From: Pseudaquidulcibacter sp964557085
GTDB lineage: Bacteria > Pseudomonadota > Alphaproteobacteria > Caulobacterales > Aquidulcibacteraceae
Direction: 5' to 3'
Assembly (NCBI GenBank): GCA_964557085.1
Contig: CAZKYS010000072.1
Coordinates: 1-12,807, forward strand
DNA length: 12,807 nucleotides
The translations under genes and the position numbers were made by a program. Below the pieces are notes generated by a model that ran no database searches, was not told where the DNA came from, and worked only from the letters and a program-made list of their open reading frames with translations. Of this stretch, positions 1 to 7,482 are shown one piece after another. Numbering within the stretch: the first letter of the stretch is position 1; each line of letters opens with the position of its first letter.

Positions 1-630
1 TTTTTTTACCGCATCTTGGCGGTTGGTTGTGGCATAGCAAATATCTTCTTTGTGCGGCTTTGCAATATTTGGGAAACGCGCCTCAAGAACTTTTACAATT
101 TCAATTGTATCATCAACCGAAAGCGTGGTCTGCGTTACAAAGGCCAAAGAATTTGGGTTTTTGGGTGTAAAGGTTTTTGCCTCTTCAACATCTTGAACCA
201 GTGTGACCGCGCCCTCTGGTAATTGCCCCATTGTGCCGATAACTTCGGGGTGACCTGCGTGACCGATAAGGATTATTTCATGACCTTCTTGATAATGACG
301 CTCTGCGCCGACATGAACTTTTGAAACAAGTGGGCAGGTGGCATCTACATAAATCATATTACGTGCTTTTGCAGAATTTGGCACAGATTTTGGAACACCA
401 TGCGCCGAAAAAATAATTGGCCTATCATCGGGGCATTCGTCAACTTCTTTTACAAATACAGCGCCAAGTTTTTTTAAGCGCTCAACCACATGTTTATTGT
501 GCACAATTTCGTGGCGCACATAAACGGGTGCACCCCATTTTATAAGCGCTTGTTCGACAATATGAATTGCACGATCAACGCCAGCACAAAAGCCGCGCGG
601 ACTTGCCAAAAGGATTTTAAGTGTTTTCAT
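1..630 (-). CDS. ispH: 4-hydroxy-3-methylbut-2-enyl diphosphate reductase (IspH), 3' end missing
   Basis: Last enzyme of the MEP (non-mevalonate) isoprenoid pathway: a cytosolic [4Fe-4S] enzyme that reduces HMBPP to IPP and DMAPP, the precursors of the ubiquinone side chain and undecaprenyl carriers. The frame is open from ATG at 630 to the window edge and gives 210 codons of a family usually near 310-320. Visible family marks are the N-terminal PRGFCAGVDRA (Cys15), RHEIVHN, DATCPLVSKVH (Cys99), GHAGHPEVIGTMGQ and DICYATTNRQ (Cys198). The three cysteines match the three cluster ligands, and the two His motifs match the substrate pocket. A GAGGA at 644-648 lies 13 bases before the ATG, and a good promoter sits further upstream. 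It is divergent from the lipoprotein-argS unit. Identification is by recall of family motifs and is very secure. Only the C-terminal third is unseen. Confidence 0.97.
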   Translation of the reverse strand, partial: MKTLKILLASPRGFCAGVDRAIHIVEQALIKWGAPVYVRHEIVHNKHVVERLKKLGAVFVKEVDECPDDRPIIFSAHGVPKSVPNSAKARNMIYVDATCPLVSKVHVGAERHYQEGHEIILIGHAGHPEVIGTMGQLPEGAVTLVQDVEEAKTFTPKNPNSLAFVTQTTLSVDDTIEIVKVLEARFPNIAKPHKEDICYATTNRQDAVKK

Positions 631-650
631 TGCTATTATTTAATCCTCTA

Positions 651-679
651 ATTGTAACCACCGCTTGAGATTGTTTCAA
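651..679 (-). promoter_or_regulatory. Sigma70-type promoter for ispH
   Basis: On the minus strand, TTGAAA (674-679) and TACAAT (651-656) are separated by 17 bases. They are close to consensus, with ideal spacing, and point at the ispH start at 630. The implied transcript start is near 644, which would overlap the GAGGA at 644-648, so either the leader is very short or initiation is slightly upstream. Confidence 0.6.
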
Positions 680-756
680 CTTGGCCTTAAAGCTATTTTT
701 GAAAAAATCCAATATGGGTTAAAATGCGGCTTTTCAAGATTGAATTTGGTATAAAT

Positions 757-1473
757 ATGCGTTCTTTAAGTGTTTCTGTTTTAGTTTTATCGGCTCTTGG
801 CCTTTCGGCATGTGCTTCTTTCAATAAAAAACCGCCCCCACCACCGCAAGCAGAATCAGAAGAAGCTGCACCGCCAAAGGTTGATGCCCCAAATGATGGC
901 GTTGAAAGAATTGAAAATAACCAAATTGCACCACCAAAGAAAAAAGGCTTCTTTTCAAGATTAAGCAAGGCATTAGGTGAAGATAATCAAACCCCTAATG
1001 CTGGCCCATGCCCTGCGGTGCGCATTCTTTATGATACATCACGCTTTGTTGAAGTTGATGGCGATAATAAATTTGATAATGTTGGTTATACTGGCGAAAT
1101 GCAAAATGTTAAATCAATATGCCGCTATGTTGGCGATGACCCAATCGAGATGAGCCTTGCAATCGATATGGCACTTGGCAAAGGGCCAAAAGCAACTGGC
1201 GATTTCAAAGATGTAAAATACTTTATTTCTGTAACCCGAAAAGATGTCGCCCCGATTGAAACAAAAACTTATACTGGGCGTGTTTATTTTGCAAAAGGTG
1301 AAGATAGAACAAGATTCTTAACGCCTGTATCAAACATAACAATACCGCGTAAAAACAAAGAAGTTTCAGGCGCAAATTTTGAAATTCTTGTGGGCTTTGA
1401 CTTAACTGAAAAGCAATTGCAATTTAATCGTGATGGTATTCGCTTTAAAATTGATGCCGGAACAAAAAAATAG
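757..1473 (+). CDS. Proline-rich lipoprotein of an alphaproteobacterial family of unknown function
   Basis: Predicted lipoprotein of 238 residues from ATG 757. This start gives a short Arg-bearing n-region, a hydrophobic stretch and a lipobox LSAC with Cys19; an in-frame ATG at 724 would add 11 residues before the signal peptide and is less likely. After Cys19 come a low-complexity linker with five consecutive prolines (residues 26-30) and an acidic/Ala/Pro stretch, a basic patch KKKGFFSRL (61-69), and then a compact domain starting at CPAVRIL (85-91). A second cysteine lies in SICRYV (Cys122), and the end is LVGFDLTEKQLQFNRDG. The CP.V.IL...CRY...FDLT layout resembles a conserved alphaproteobacterial lipoprotein family that I know only as hypothetical. 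Residue 20 is Ala, not Asp, so outer-membrane sorting would be expected by the E. coli Lol rule. It ends 16 bases before argS, so the two are probably co-transcribed. No reaction can be assigned. Confidence 0.8.
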   Translation: MRSLSVSVLVLSALGLSACASFNKKPPPPPQAESEEAAPPKVDAPNDGVERIENNQIAPPKKKGFFSRLSKALGEDNQTPNAGPCPAVRILYDTSRFVEVDGDNKFDNVGYTGEMQNVKSICRYVGDDPIEMSLAIDMALGKGPKATGDFKDVKYFISVTRKDVAPIETKTYTGRVYFAKGEDRTRFLTPVSNITIPRKNKEVSGANFEILVGFDLTEKQLQFNRDGIRFKIDAGTKK

Positions 1474-1489
1474 ATTTCTTGATTAGTGA

Positions 1490-3283
1490 ATGAACATCGT
1501 GAATAGCAATTTATCCAAACGCCTAGGCGAAGAAATAGGCGCAATTTTTCAACAACTTGGTTTTGAGACTGAGTTTGGGCAAGTTGTGCGCGCCACAAAG
1601 CCTGAATTTGGTGATTTTCAATGTAATGGCGCCTTGGCCTGTGCCAAGAAAAATGGCAAAAATCCGCGCGAACTGGCAAGTGAGATTGCAATTCTATTAT
1701 CATCAAACCCAAACCTTGCAAAAGTTGAGGTTGCAGGCCCTGGATTTTTAAATCTATTTTTATCAGATGCGGTAATCACAAATCGCGCCAATGAAATTGC
1801 AAATGATGAACGCAAAGGTGCATCATTAATTGAAAATCCACGCAAGATTATTGTTGATTATGCAGGGCCAAATGTTGCAAAATCAATGCATGTTGGGCAT
1901 TTGCGTGCCACCATTATTGGCGATAGTTTAAAACGCCTTTTTCGTTTTCGCGGTGATCAAGTTTGGGGTGACGCCCATTTTGGCGATTGGGGTTTTCAAA
2001 TGGGGCTGCTTATTGCCACATTATCAATTGAACACCCGCAATTACCATATTTTGACGAAAATTTTTACGGCGAATATCCAAAAGAATCACCTGTAACACT
2101 TGCTGATTTGGAAAGAATTTATCCAGAAGCAGCAGCAAAAGCCAAAACAGATGAAACCTATCGCAATATTGCACGTCGTGCGACCGCAGAACTTCAAGCG
2201 GGACGGGCGGGTTATCGCGCTTTATGGCAGCATTTTGTGAATGTATCGCGTGAGGCTTTGAAACGTGAATTTAGCGCGCTTGGCGTTGAATTTGACCTTT
2301 GGCTTGGCGAATCGGATGCCGACAAATTCATCCCTGAAATGATTGAAGATTTAGAGCATAAGAAATTATTGGTCGAAGACCAAGGCGCCAAAGTTGTTTT
2401 CGTTCACGATAAAATGGTTCCTGCCAAAGATGGCGGGGAGCGTCCAAATGTTCCCCCTTTATTGGTGGTTTCTTCCGAAGGTTCTGCAATGTATGGCACA
2501 ACTGATTTGGCAACAATTGTGCAACGTAAAAAAGAATATGATGCCGATTTGGTTTTATATTGTGTTGACCAACGCCAAGGTGAACATTTTGAATCTGTTT
2601 TTCGCGCTTCTGATTTGGCGGGTTATTTACGACGTGACCAATTGGAACATATCGGCTTTGGCACAATGAATGGCAATGATGGAAAGCCATTTAAAACGCG
2701 TGAAGGCGGTGTTTTAAAACTGCATGATTTAATTCAAATGGTGCGCGAAAAAGCCGCCGCAAAATTAAATGAGGCAGGTGTTGCCGCCGATTTACCAGAA
2801 GAAGAACGTGCAAAAATTGGCGATATGGTTGGCATGGCGGCATTAAAATTTGCCGATTTGCAGAATTTTCGTGGCACTTCTTATGTTTTTGATTTGGATA
2901 AATTCCTATCATTTGAAGGTAAAACCGGCCCATATCTTCTTTATGCCTGCGTTCGCATCAAGGCGATTTTGCGCAAGGCAGAAGAACAAGGTGTTAAAGC
3001 GGGCAAAATTGAAATCAAAGAGCCGCAAGAGCGCGATTTGGTTTTAATCCTTGATGGTTTTGAAAATGCATTAAATGGTGCGTATGAAAAGCGTGCGCCG
3101 CATATTTTGGCCGATCATGCTTATGCATTGGCTGGTGCTTTTTCGTCTTTCTATGCTAATTGCCCAATTATGTCTTCAAATGGGGAAGTGCGCGAAAGCC
3201 GCCTTGCATTGGCAAGTGCGACTTTGGGGCAATTGGAAATTGCGTTGGATTTATTGGGGATTAGTGCACCTGAAAGAATGTAG
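1490..3283 (+). CDS. argS: Arginine--tRNA ligase
   Basis: Class I aminoacyl-tRNA synthetase that activates arginine with ATP and charges tRNA-Arg in the cytosol. It has 597 residues, close to the roughly 580 of E. coli ArgRS. Domain order: an N-terminal tRNA-contacting domain (residues about 5-95); a Rossmann catalytic domain opening with GPNVAKSMHVGHLRA, where HVGH at 134-137 is the HIGH signature; and a DALR-type anticodon domain in the last ~120 residues, with FSSFYANCPI. The KMSKS loop is degenerate (FKTREGG, 401-407), as in E. coli ArgRS (FKTR). The start at 1490 has no good Shine-Dalgarno and lies 16 bases after the lipoprotein stop, so it probably relies on the upstream gene's transcript. 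It converges on the XRE gene with only 8 bases between stops. Confidence 0.97.
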   Translation: MNIVNSNLSKRLGEEIGAIFQQLGFETEFGQVVRATKPEFGDFQCNGALACAKKNGKNPRELASEIAILLSSNPNLAKVEVAGPGFLNLFLSDAVITNRANEIANDERKGASLIENPRKIIVDYAGPNVAKSMHVGHLRATIIGDSLKRLFRFRGDQVWGDAHFGDWGFQMGLLIATLSIEHPQLPYFDENFYGEYPKESPVTLADLERIYPEAAAKAKTDETYRNIARRATAELQAGRAGYRALWQHFVNVSREALKREFSALGVEFDLWLGESDADKFIPEMIEDLEHKKLLVEDQGAKVVFVHDKMVPAKDGGERPNVPPLLVVSSEGSAMYGTTDLATIVQRKKEYDADLVLYCVDQRQGEHFESVFRASDLAGYLRRDQLEHIGFGTMNGNDGKPFKTREGGVLKLHDLIQMVREKAAAKLNEAGVAADLPEEERAKIGDMVGMAALKFADLQNFRGTSYVFDLDKFLSFEGKTGPYLLYACVRIKAILRKAEEQGVKAGKIEIKEPQERDLVLILDGFENALNGAYEKRAPHILADHAYALAGAFSSFYANCPIMSSNGEVRESRLALASATLGQLEIALDLLGISAPERM

Positions 3284-3291
3284 TGTTAAAC

Positions 3292-3495
3292 TCATTCCCA
3301 TTTAAAGACGGCCTCTAAATTTAATCCAAAAACATCGGCGATTTTGAACGCGGTCTCCAGTGTTGGGGAATATTTATTGGCCTCAATTGCCGCAATAGTT
3401 TGGCGGGTAAGGCCAAGTTTTAAACCTAATTCGGCCTGACTCATTTCATTGGCAGCAAAACGAAGTGCCCTAATATTATTGCTTATAGTTTTCAC
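3292..3495 (-). CDS. Small XRE-family HTH transcriptional regulator
   Basis: A 67-residue protein that is almost entirely one Cro/C1-type helix-turn-helix: NNIRALR, then MSQAELGLKLGLTRQTIAAIEANKY (residues 18-42; helix 3 is about TRQTIAAIE), then SPTLETAFKIADVFG. Length and layout match the short regulators that typically sit beside small membrane proteins. The start is GTG at 3495, sharing a GTGA overlap (3492-3495) with the stop of the upstream membrane-protein gene, so the two are translationally coupled and almost certainly one operon. There is no ligand-binding domain, so any signal must come from the partner, promoter state or dimer level. It probably represses its own operon through the inverted repeat at 3959-4007, though that link is inferred. 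Confidence 0.88.
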   Translation of the reverse strand: MKTISNNIRALRFAANEMSQAELGLKLGLTRQTIAAIEANKYSPTLETAFKIADVFGLNLEAVFKWE

Positions 3496-3917
3496 GATGA
3501 TTGACGCTTATAGCTTAGGATAGTTGATGAATTGCGGGTTATTTCGGCGATGCAAACTGCCAAAATTGTGCAATTTACAATTTTCCATTTAGTTTCTGAA
3601 AATGGTAAAAAGCAACCTACAAATAACATTGCATAAATCAAAACACTATAAGCTATTTTTGTGGCTTTGGCCTCTATTATAGTGTCGCGTTCATCTCTTG
3701 CTAATCTGTCAGCTTTTTCATTGGTTCTGATTAGCCATAAATGTCCTATTCCAACAATTATTGCGTTTAAAGTGCCCAATATCGCTAATGGTTTGAATTG
3801 ATCTAAGAAATTCCATGAATAGAATGTGGGATTAAAGATTAAAAACGCAAAATATGCACCAAAACAACCAACCATCCCAAGCAAATATAGCCACGCTAAT
3901 TTTTCCTTATATGCCAT
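3492..3917 (-). CDS. Four-TM membrane protein paired with an XRE regulator (DUF2178-like)
   Basis: An inner-membrane protein of 141 residues with four hydrophobic segments at about residues 7-29, 43-64, 88-107 and 112-126. Between segments 2 and 3 is a charged cytoplasmic loop containing RDERD (74-78) followed by IIEAKATKIAY. That R-D-E-R-D...K-A-x-x-A-Y pattern is typical of small membrane proteins encoded with short XRE regulators (DUF2178-like). I recognise the pattern but cannot assign a biochemical role. ATG 3917 is preceded by AAAAGG (3925-3930) with a 7-base spacer, a good ribosome site. The gene is first in a two-gene operon with the regulator. Its base use is more AT-rich than argS or serS beside it, which fits an accessory cassette. 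Confidence 0.75.
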   Translation of the reverse strand: MAYKEKLAWLYLLGMVGCFGAYFAFLIFNPTFYSWNFLDQFKPLAILGTLNAIIVGIGHLWLIRTNEKADRLARDERDTIIEAKATKIAYSVLIYAMLFVGCFLPFSETKWKIVNCTILAVCIAEITRNSSTILSYKRQSS

Positions 3918-3958
3918 TTTTATACCTTTTAATAAATCTATTTACGCCTGTTGCGTCA

Positions 3959-4007
3959 TTATATGTTAATAATATTTAACACGCAGTCAAGTATTATTAA
4001 CATATAA
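3959..4007. promoter_or_regulatory. Perfect 16-bp inverted repeat, putative operator/promoter of the membrane-XRE operon
   Basis: The arms 3959-3974 and 3992-4007 are exact reverse complements (core ATATGTTAATAAT / ATTATTAACATAT) around a 17-base spacer. On the minus strand a TTGACT (3985-3990) lies in the spacer, and -10-like sequences (AACATA at 17-bp spacing, or TATAAT at 3958-3963 with a long 21-bp spacing) lie in the left arm. The arms therefore bracket and overlap the promoter driving the gene at 3917, which suggests an operator for a dimer or pair of dimers. The left arm plus spacer edge also forms the half-site pair GTTAA-N6-TTAAC (3965-3980). As RNA it could also form a hairpin, but it is not followed by a U-run. 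Confidence 0.6.
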
Positions 4008-4159
4008 GCCTAAAATTTAGATTCAATTGAGAAACTTTACATTTTCTAGAATAGTAAATTCGCTATCTTTTTGTCACACAAAATTCGGCGATAACAATTG
4101 AAACACTTGCCATTTTCCTTAAATCCCAATAAATGCAACCCAATTATTGGAGAAAGAAA

Positions 4160-5452
4160 ATGCACGACATTCGCGCCCTTAGAGAGAACCCAGAATATTA
4201 TGATAAAGCATGGGCGCGTCGTGGCTTGTCATCACAAACACCGCGCATTTTGGAAATTGATGCCGAGCTTCGTGCCGTAAAACATGCGCGCATGGAAGCT
4301 GAAGCATTGCGCAATAGCGCGTCAAAAGCAATTGGAGCCGCCAAAGCACAAAAAAACGAAGAAGAAGCCAATCGCCTTATGGCAGAAGTTGCCAAAGCCA
4401 AAGAAGTTTTGGAAAATAGCGCCGAAAAAGAAGCCCAGCTTCAAGCGCAAATTGATGAAATATTGCAAACCCTTCCAAACCTTCCTGCCGATGATGTGCC
4501 ACAGGGTGCGGATGAAAATGACAATGTTGAAATCCTAACATGGGGCACACCGCGCAAATTTAATTTTGAACCAAAAGATCATGCCGAACTTGGTGCGGGT
4601 GTTACTGAAAACGGTTTTAAATCTATGGATTTTGAAACTGCGGCACGTATTTCAGGTGCGCGCTTTGTTTTGCTACGTGGTCAAATTGCACGTTTAGAGC
4701 GTGCGCTTGGCCAATTCATGCTTGACACGCATACCGAGAAAAATGGCTATACAGAGGCAAGCGGGCCAGTTTTGGTGCGCGACAATGCAATGTATGGCAC
4801 AGGCCAATTACCAAAATTCGAAGAAGATTTGTTCAAAACAACCGACGGGCGCTATTTAATTCCAACCGCCGAAGTTTCAATGACCAACACCGTAATGGGC
4901 GATATTGTTGATGAAGAACAATTGCCAATCCGCCTTACATCTTTAAGCCCATGTTTCCGTTCGGAAGCAGGTAGCGCGGGTAAAGACACCGCAGGTATGA
5001 TACGCCAACATCAATTTTGGAAAGTTGAATTGGTTTCAATCTGTGCGCCAGAAACCAGCAATGAAGAACACGAACGCATGACCGCATCTGCTGAAAGCAT
5101 TCTTCAAGCGCTTGAATTGCCATATCGCAAAATCATTCTTTGCACGGGTGATATGGGTTTTGGCGCACGTAAAACTTATGACATTGAAGTTTGGGTTCCT
5201 GCGCAAGATAAATATCGCGAAATTTCATCATGTTCAAATTGCGGTGATTTCCAAGCGCGTAGAATGAATACACGCACCCGCAAAAAAGGCGATAAAGAAA
5301 CCCGTTTTGTGCATACATTAAACGGCTCTGGCCTTGCGGTTGGGCGTACTTTGGTTGCAGTTTTGGAAAATTACCAAAATGAGGATGGCAGCATCACAAT
5401 TCCAAATGTTTTGCGCAAATATATGGGCGGTTTGGAAAAGATTGGCGGTTAA
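4160..5452 (+). CDS. serS: Serine--tRNA ligase
   Basis: Class II aminoacyl-tRNA synthetase that charges tRNA-Ser (and the selenocysteine tRNA where present). From ATG 4160 it has 430 residues, the usual family length. This start is favoured over an in-frame ATG at 4133 because GGAG at 4149-4152 has a 7-base spacer and because MHDIRALRENPE matches the typical SerRS N-terminus. Residues about 30-105 form the Ala/Lys/Glu-rich antiparallel coiled coil that grips the tRNA long arm. The catalytic domain follows, with TAEVS (236-240, serine pocket), motif 2 FRSEAGSAGKDTAGM (266-280) and motif 3 GSGLAVGRTLVAVLENYQ (389-406). No clear promoter stands out in the 240-base gap upstream. Monocistronic, converging on the aminotransferase gene. 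Confidence 0.97.
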   Translation: MHDIRALRENPEYYDKAWARRGLSSQTPRILEIDAELRAVKHARMEAEALRNSASKAIGAAKAQKNEEEANRLMAEVAKAKEVLENSAEKEAQLQAQIDEILQTLPNLPADDVPQGADENDNVEILTWGTPRKFNFEPKDHAELGAGVTENGFKSMDFETAARISGARFVLLRGQIARLERALGQFMLDTHTEKNGYTEASGPVLVRDNAMYGTGQLPKFEEDLFKTTDGRYLIPTAEVSMTNTVMGDIVDEEQLPIRLTSLSPCFRSEAGSAGKDTAGMIRQHQFWKVELVSICAPETSNEEHERMTASAESILQALELPYRKIILCTGDMGFGARKTYDIEVWVPAQDKYREISSCSNCGDFQARRMNTRTRKKGDKETRFVHTLNGSGLAVGRTLVAVLENYQNEDGSITIPNVLRKYMGGLEKIGG

Positions 5453-5456
5453 TTCT

Positions 5457-5591
5457 GCTTCCCCATGATTGGGGAAGCTGTCATGCAAATGCATGACTGA
5501 AGGGGTTGAAAACCTTCCAGCTAAATACGAAGATTAGAGAAAAACCCCTTCCGTCGGCTTCGCCGCCACCTTCCCCAATTTTTGGGGAAGG
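5457..5591. repeat. Palindromic repeat cluster between convergent genes
   Basis: The whole gap between serS and the aminotransferase gene is made of hairpins. Hairpin A is GCTTCCCC/GGGGAAGC (5457-5464, 5471-5478). Hairpin B is GTCATGC/GCATGAC (5480-5486, 5491-5497). A long-range pair is AAGGGGTT/AACCCCTT (5500-5507, 5543-5550). Inside are a small GGC-TTC-GCC stem near 5555-5563 and hairpin C, CCTTCCCC/GGGGAAGG (5569-5576, 5584-5591). The CCCCTTCCGTCGGCTTCGCC segment and the CTTCCCC arms resemble short palindromic repeats scattered between genes in many alphaproteobacteria (RIME-like). None is followed by a clear T-run, but the cluster probably ends both convergent transcripts. Only one copy lies in this window. 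Confidence 0.7.
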
Positions 5592-5595
5592 AGAG

Positions 5596-6903
5596 CTAAT
5601 CCAATCCATCCAAAACCTCTTTAATCACGCCAAATAATTGCTCTATATGTTCTTCCTCAATTATTAAAGGTGGGGAGAGGGCGATTATGTCGCCGGTTAC
5701 GCGGATTAAAACGCCTATTTCATAGCATTTTACAAAGGCATCATAACCGCGCGCACCAATTGCGCCGTTCCTTGGTGCAAGTTCGATTCCTGCGATAAGG
5801 CCGATATTACGCACATCAATAACGTGTTTTGTGCCCTTTAATCCATGCGCGGCTTTTTCCCAAATCGGGGAAATGGTTGCGGCGCGGTTGAATAGGCCTT
5901 CGCGCTCCATAATATCCATTGTCGCCAAGCCCGCCGCGCAGGCCGCAGGGTGGCCAGAGCAGGTGTAGCCATGGAATAATTCGATTAATTGCTCTGGCCC
6001 TTTCATGAAGGCATCATGGACTTTATCATGCGCAAAAACCGCGCCCATTGGCAAATATCCGTTATTTATCCCTTTGGCGGTAGTGAAAATATCGGGCTGA
6101 ACGCCAAAAAACTGGCTTGCAAATGGCGCGCCTAAACGTCCATAACCCGTGATAACTTCATCAAAAATAAGCAAACAACCAACGCGGTCACACGCGGCGC
6201 GTAATTCTTCAAGATATCCCTTTGGTGGAACAAGAACACCTGTTGAACCAGCAACTGGTTCAACAATCACGGCGGCAATTGTTTCAGGGCCATGAAGGGC
6301 GGCAATTCTATCAAGCTCTTTGGCAAGGTTCATGCCGTGTTCGGGCTGCCCTTTGGCAAAGGCATTTTCAGGTAAATGTGTGTGCGGTAAATGGTCAACA
6401 TACGGAAGCGTTTGGAAAACGCGGCGATTATTTACAAGGCCACCAACCGAAATGCCGCCAAAGTTCACACCATGATATGCACGCTCGCGCCCAATCAACC
6501 TTACACGGCGACCATCACCCTTTGCTTGGTGATAGGCAAGGGCGATTTTAAGGGCGGTTTCAACCGATTCTGAACCTGAATTTGTAAAGAAAACATGCCC
6601 AAAACCCTCGGGTGCAATTTTGGCAAGGCGGGTGGCAAATTCAAAAGAAATTGGATGCCCCATTTGGAATGATGGCGCATAATCCAACTGGCTCATTTGT
6701 CTTGTTACGGCATCCACAATTTCTTTGCGGCCATGTCCTGCATTAACCGTCCAAAGCCCCGCCGTTCCGTCTAAAATGGTGCGATCATCATGGGATTTAT
6801 AATTCATTCCTGATGCCGAAACCAAAAGGCGTGGGTTTTCCTTAAATTGACGATTTGCCGTAAAGGGCATCCAATAATTTTTAAGGTCAGGTGTGTTGGT
6901 CAT
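5596..6903 (-). CDS. Omega-amino acid--pyruvate aminotransferase (beta-alanine:pyruvate type)
   Basis: A class III, fold-type I PLP aminotransferase of 435 residues. It moves the amino group of beta-alanine or another omega-amine to pyruvate, giving alanine and a semialdehyde. Landmarks: YWMPFTANRQF near the N-terminus and AGLWTVNAGHGRKEI (48-62), both strongly like Pseudomonas omega-amino acid:pyruvate aminotransferase; NSGSES (108-113, phosphate contact); YHG (143-145, ring stacking); IFDEVITGYGR (246-256, Asp248 to the pyridine N); and TTAKGINNGYLPMGAV (274-289), where Lys277 is the Schiff-base lysine. ATG 6903 has AGAGGG (6909-6914) with 5-base spacing. An HxlR-type regulator lies 71 bases upstream on the same strand, with a separate promoter-like sequence and a 14-bp palindrome between them. 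The exact amine substrate cannot be read from sequence. Confidence 0.93.
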   Translation of the reverse strand: MTNTPDLKNYWMPFTANRQFKENPRLLVSASGMNYKSHDDRTILDGTAGLWTVNAGHGRKEIVDAVTRQMSQLDYAPSFQMGHPISFEFATRLAKIAPEGFGHVFFTNSGSESVETALKIALAYHQAKGDGRRVRLIGRERAYHGVNFGGISVGGLVNNRRVFQTLPYVDHLPHTHLPENAFAKGQPEHGMNLAKELDRIAALHGPETIAAVIVEPVAGSTGVLVPPKGYLEELRAACDRVGCLLIFDEVITGYGRLGAPFASQFFGVQPDIFTTAKGINNGYLPMGAVFAHDKVHDAFMKGPEQLIELFHGYTCSGHPAACAAGLATMDIMEREGLFNRAATISPIWEKAAHGLKGTKHVIDVRNIGLIAGIELAPRNGAIGARGYDAFVKCYEIGVLIRVTGDIIALSPPLIIEEEHIEQLFGVIKEVLDGLD

Positions 6904-6920
6904 ATTTGCCCTCTTGCAGA

Positions 6921-6961
6921 TTTGTTATAACAAAGATTACATGAGGTAGAGGTTTTGGCAA
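6921..6961 (-). promoter_or_regulatory. Promoter and 14-bp palindrome upstream of the aminotransferase gene
   Basis: On the minus strand TTGCCA (6956-6961) and TAATCT (6934-6939) are 16 bases apart. Immediately after the -10 is the perfect palindrome TTTGTTATAACAAA (6921-6934), which would cover the transcript start, about 18 bases before ATG 6903. Such placement suits a repressor site. The promoter call is moderate, and the palindrome itself is exact. Confidence 0.45.
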
Positions 6962-6974
6962 GCCTTCAAATGAT

Positions 6975-7466
6975 TTACGAAATTATTTTCGCAATTCCCC
7001 TAATGCCATGAAAGTTTTTGGGCGGAGTACCTGGTTTTGCGGTTACATTATGGCTATTAATTTCTTTCCCACATTTATTACATTGAAAAATTGGCTCAAA
7101 CTCTTGATTGCAATCATTATGTATGAATTTAATCGGCGGGCTCATGCCATCATACGCCCATTTATGCCCCCAATTTGTAAGTGAAAAGATTACTGGAACT
7201 AATTCATTTCCCTTTTCAGTCAGGGCATAGATTTTAACTTTGTTGGATTTTAGATTAGGTTTGAGTTCAATAATACCTTCATTTTGAAGGTGCTTTAATC
7301 GCCGCGTCAATAAATTGCGGGAGATTTCAAGGTTTTCGACCATGGCATCAAAATTATTTACGCCAATATATATGTCGCGAATTATTAATGGTGTCCACCA
7401 TTCGCCAACAATTGAAAGCATTCTTGCGAATGCGCATCCTGAATCATTAAAAGATTTTTTTTCCAT
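6975..7466 (-). CDS. HxlR-family winged-helix transcriptional regulator with C-terminal Cys motif
   Basis: A 163-residue DNA-binding protein of the HxlR (DUF24/MarR-like) family. It has the typical N-terminal cysteine (Cys11) and GEWWTPLIIRDIYIGVNNFDAMVENL (21-46), followed by the recognition region ISRNLLTRRLKHLQNEGII (48-66) and the wing NKVKIYALTEKG, then FSLTNWGHKW. The last 50 residues add Cys119 and CNKCG (Cys129, Cys132), a short zinc-ribbon-like or redox-capable tail seen in some HxlR members. ATG 7466 lacks a clear ribosome site. It is divergent from the SnoaL-like gene, with 70 bases and a palindrome between, the usual arrangement of a regulator with its target. It may also affect the aminotransferase gene 71 bases downstream. 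Cys11 or the tail could sense oxidants or aldehydes, but this is inference only. Confidence 0.9.
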   Translation of the reverse strand: MEKKSFNDSGCAFARMLSIVGEWWTPLIIRDIYIGVNNFDAMVENLEISRNLLTRRLKHLQNEGIIELKPNLKSNKVKIYALTEKGNELVPVIFSLTNWGHKWAYDGMSPPIKFIHNDCNQEFEPIFQCNKCGKEINSHNVTAKPGTPPKNFHGIRGIAKIIS

Positions 7467-7482
7467 AATTTATTTTAATTCG

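Noticed and set aside
3966..3979. CtrA cell-cycle regulator site (TTAA-N7-TTAA)
   Set aside because: The spacing is 6, not 7, and the TTAA blocks are explained by the larger perfect inverted repeat.
4133..4159. Earlier in-frame ATG for serS
   Set aside because: GGAG with 7-base spacing and the family N-terminus both place the start at 4160.
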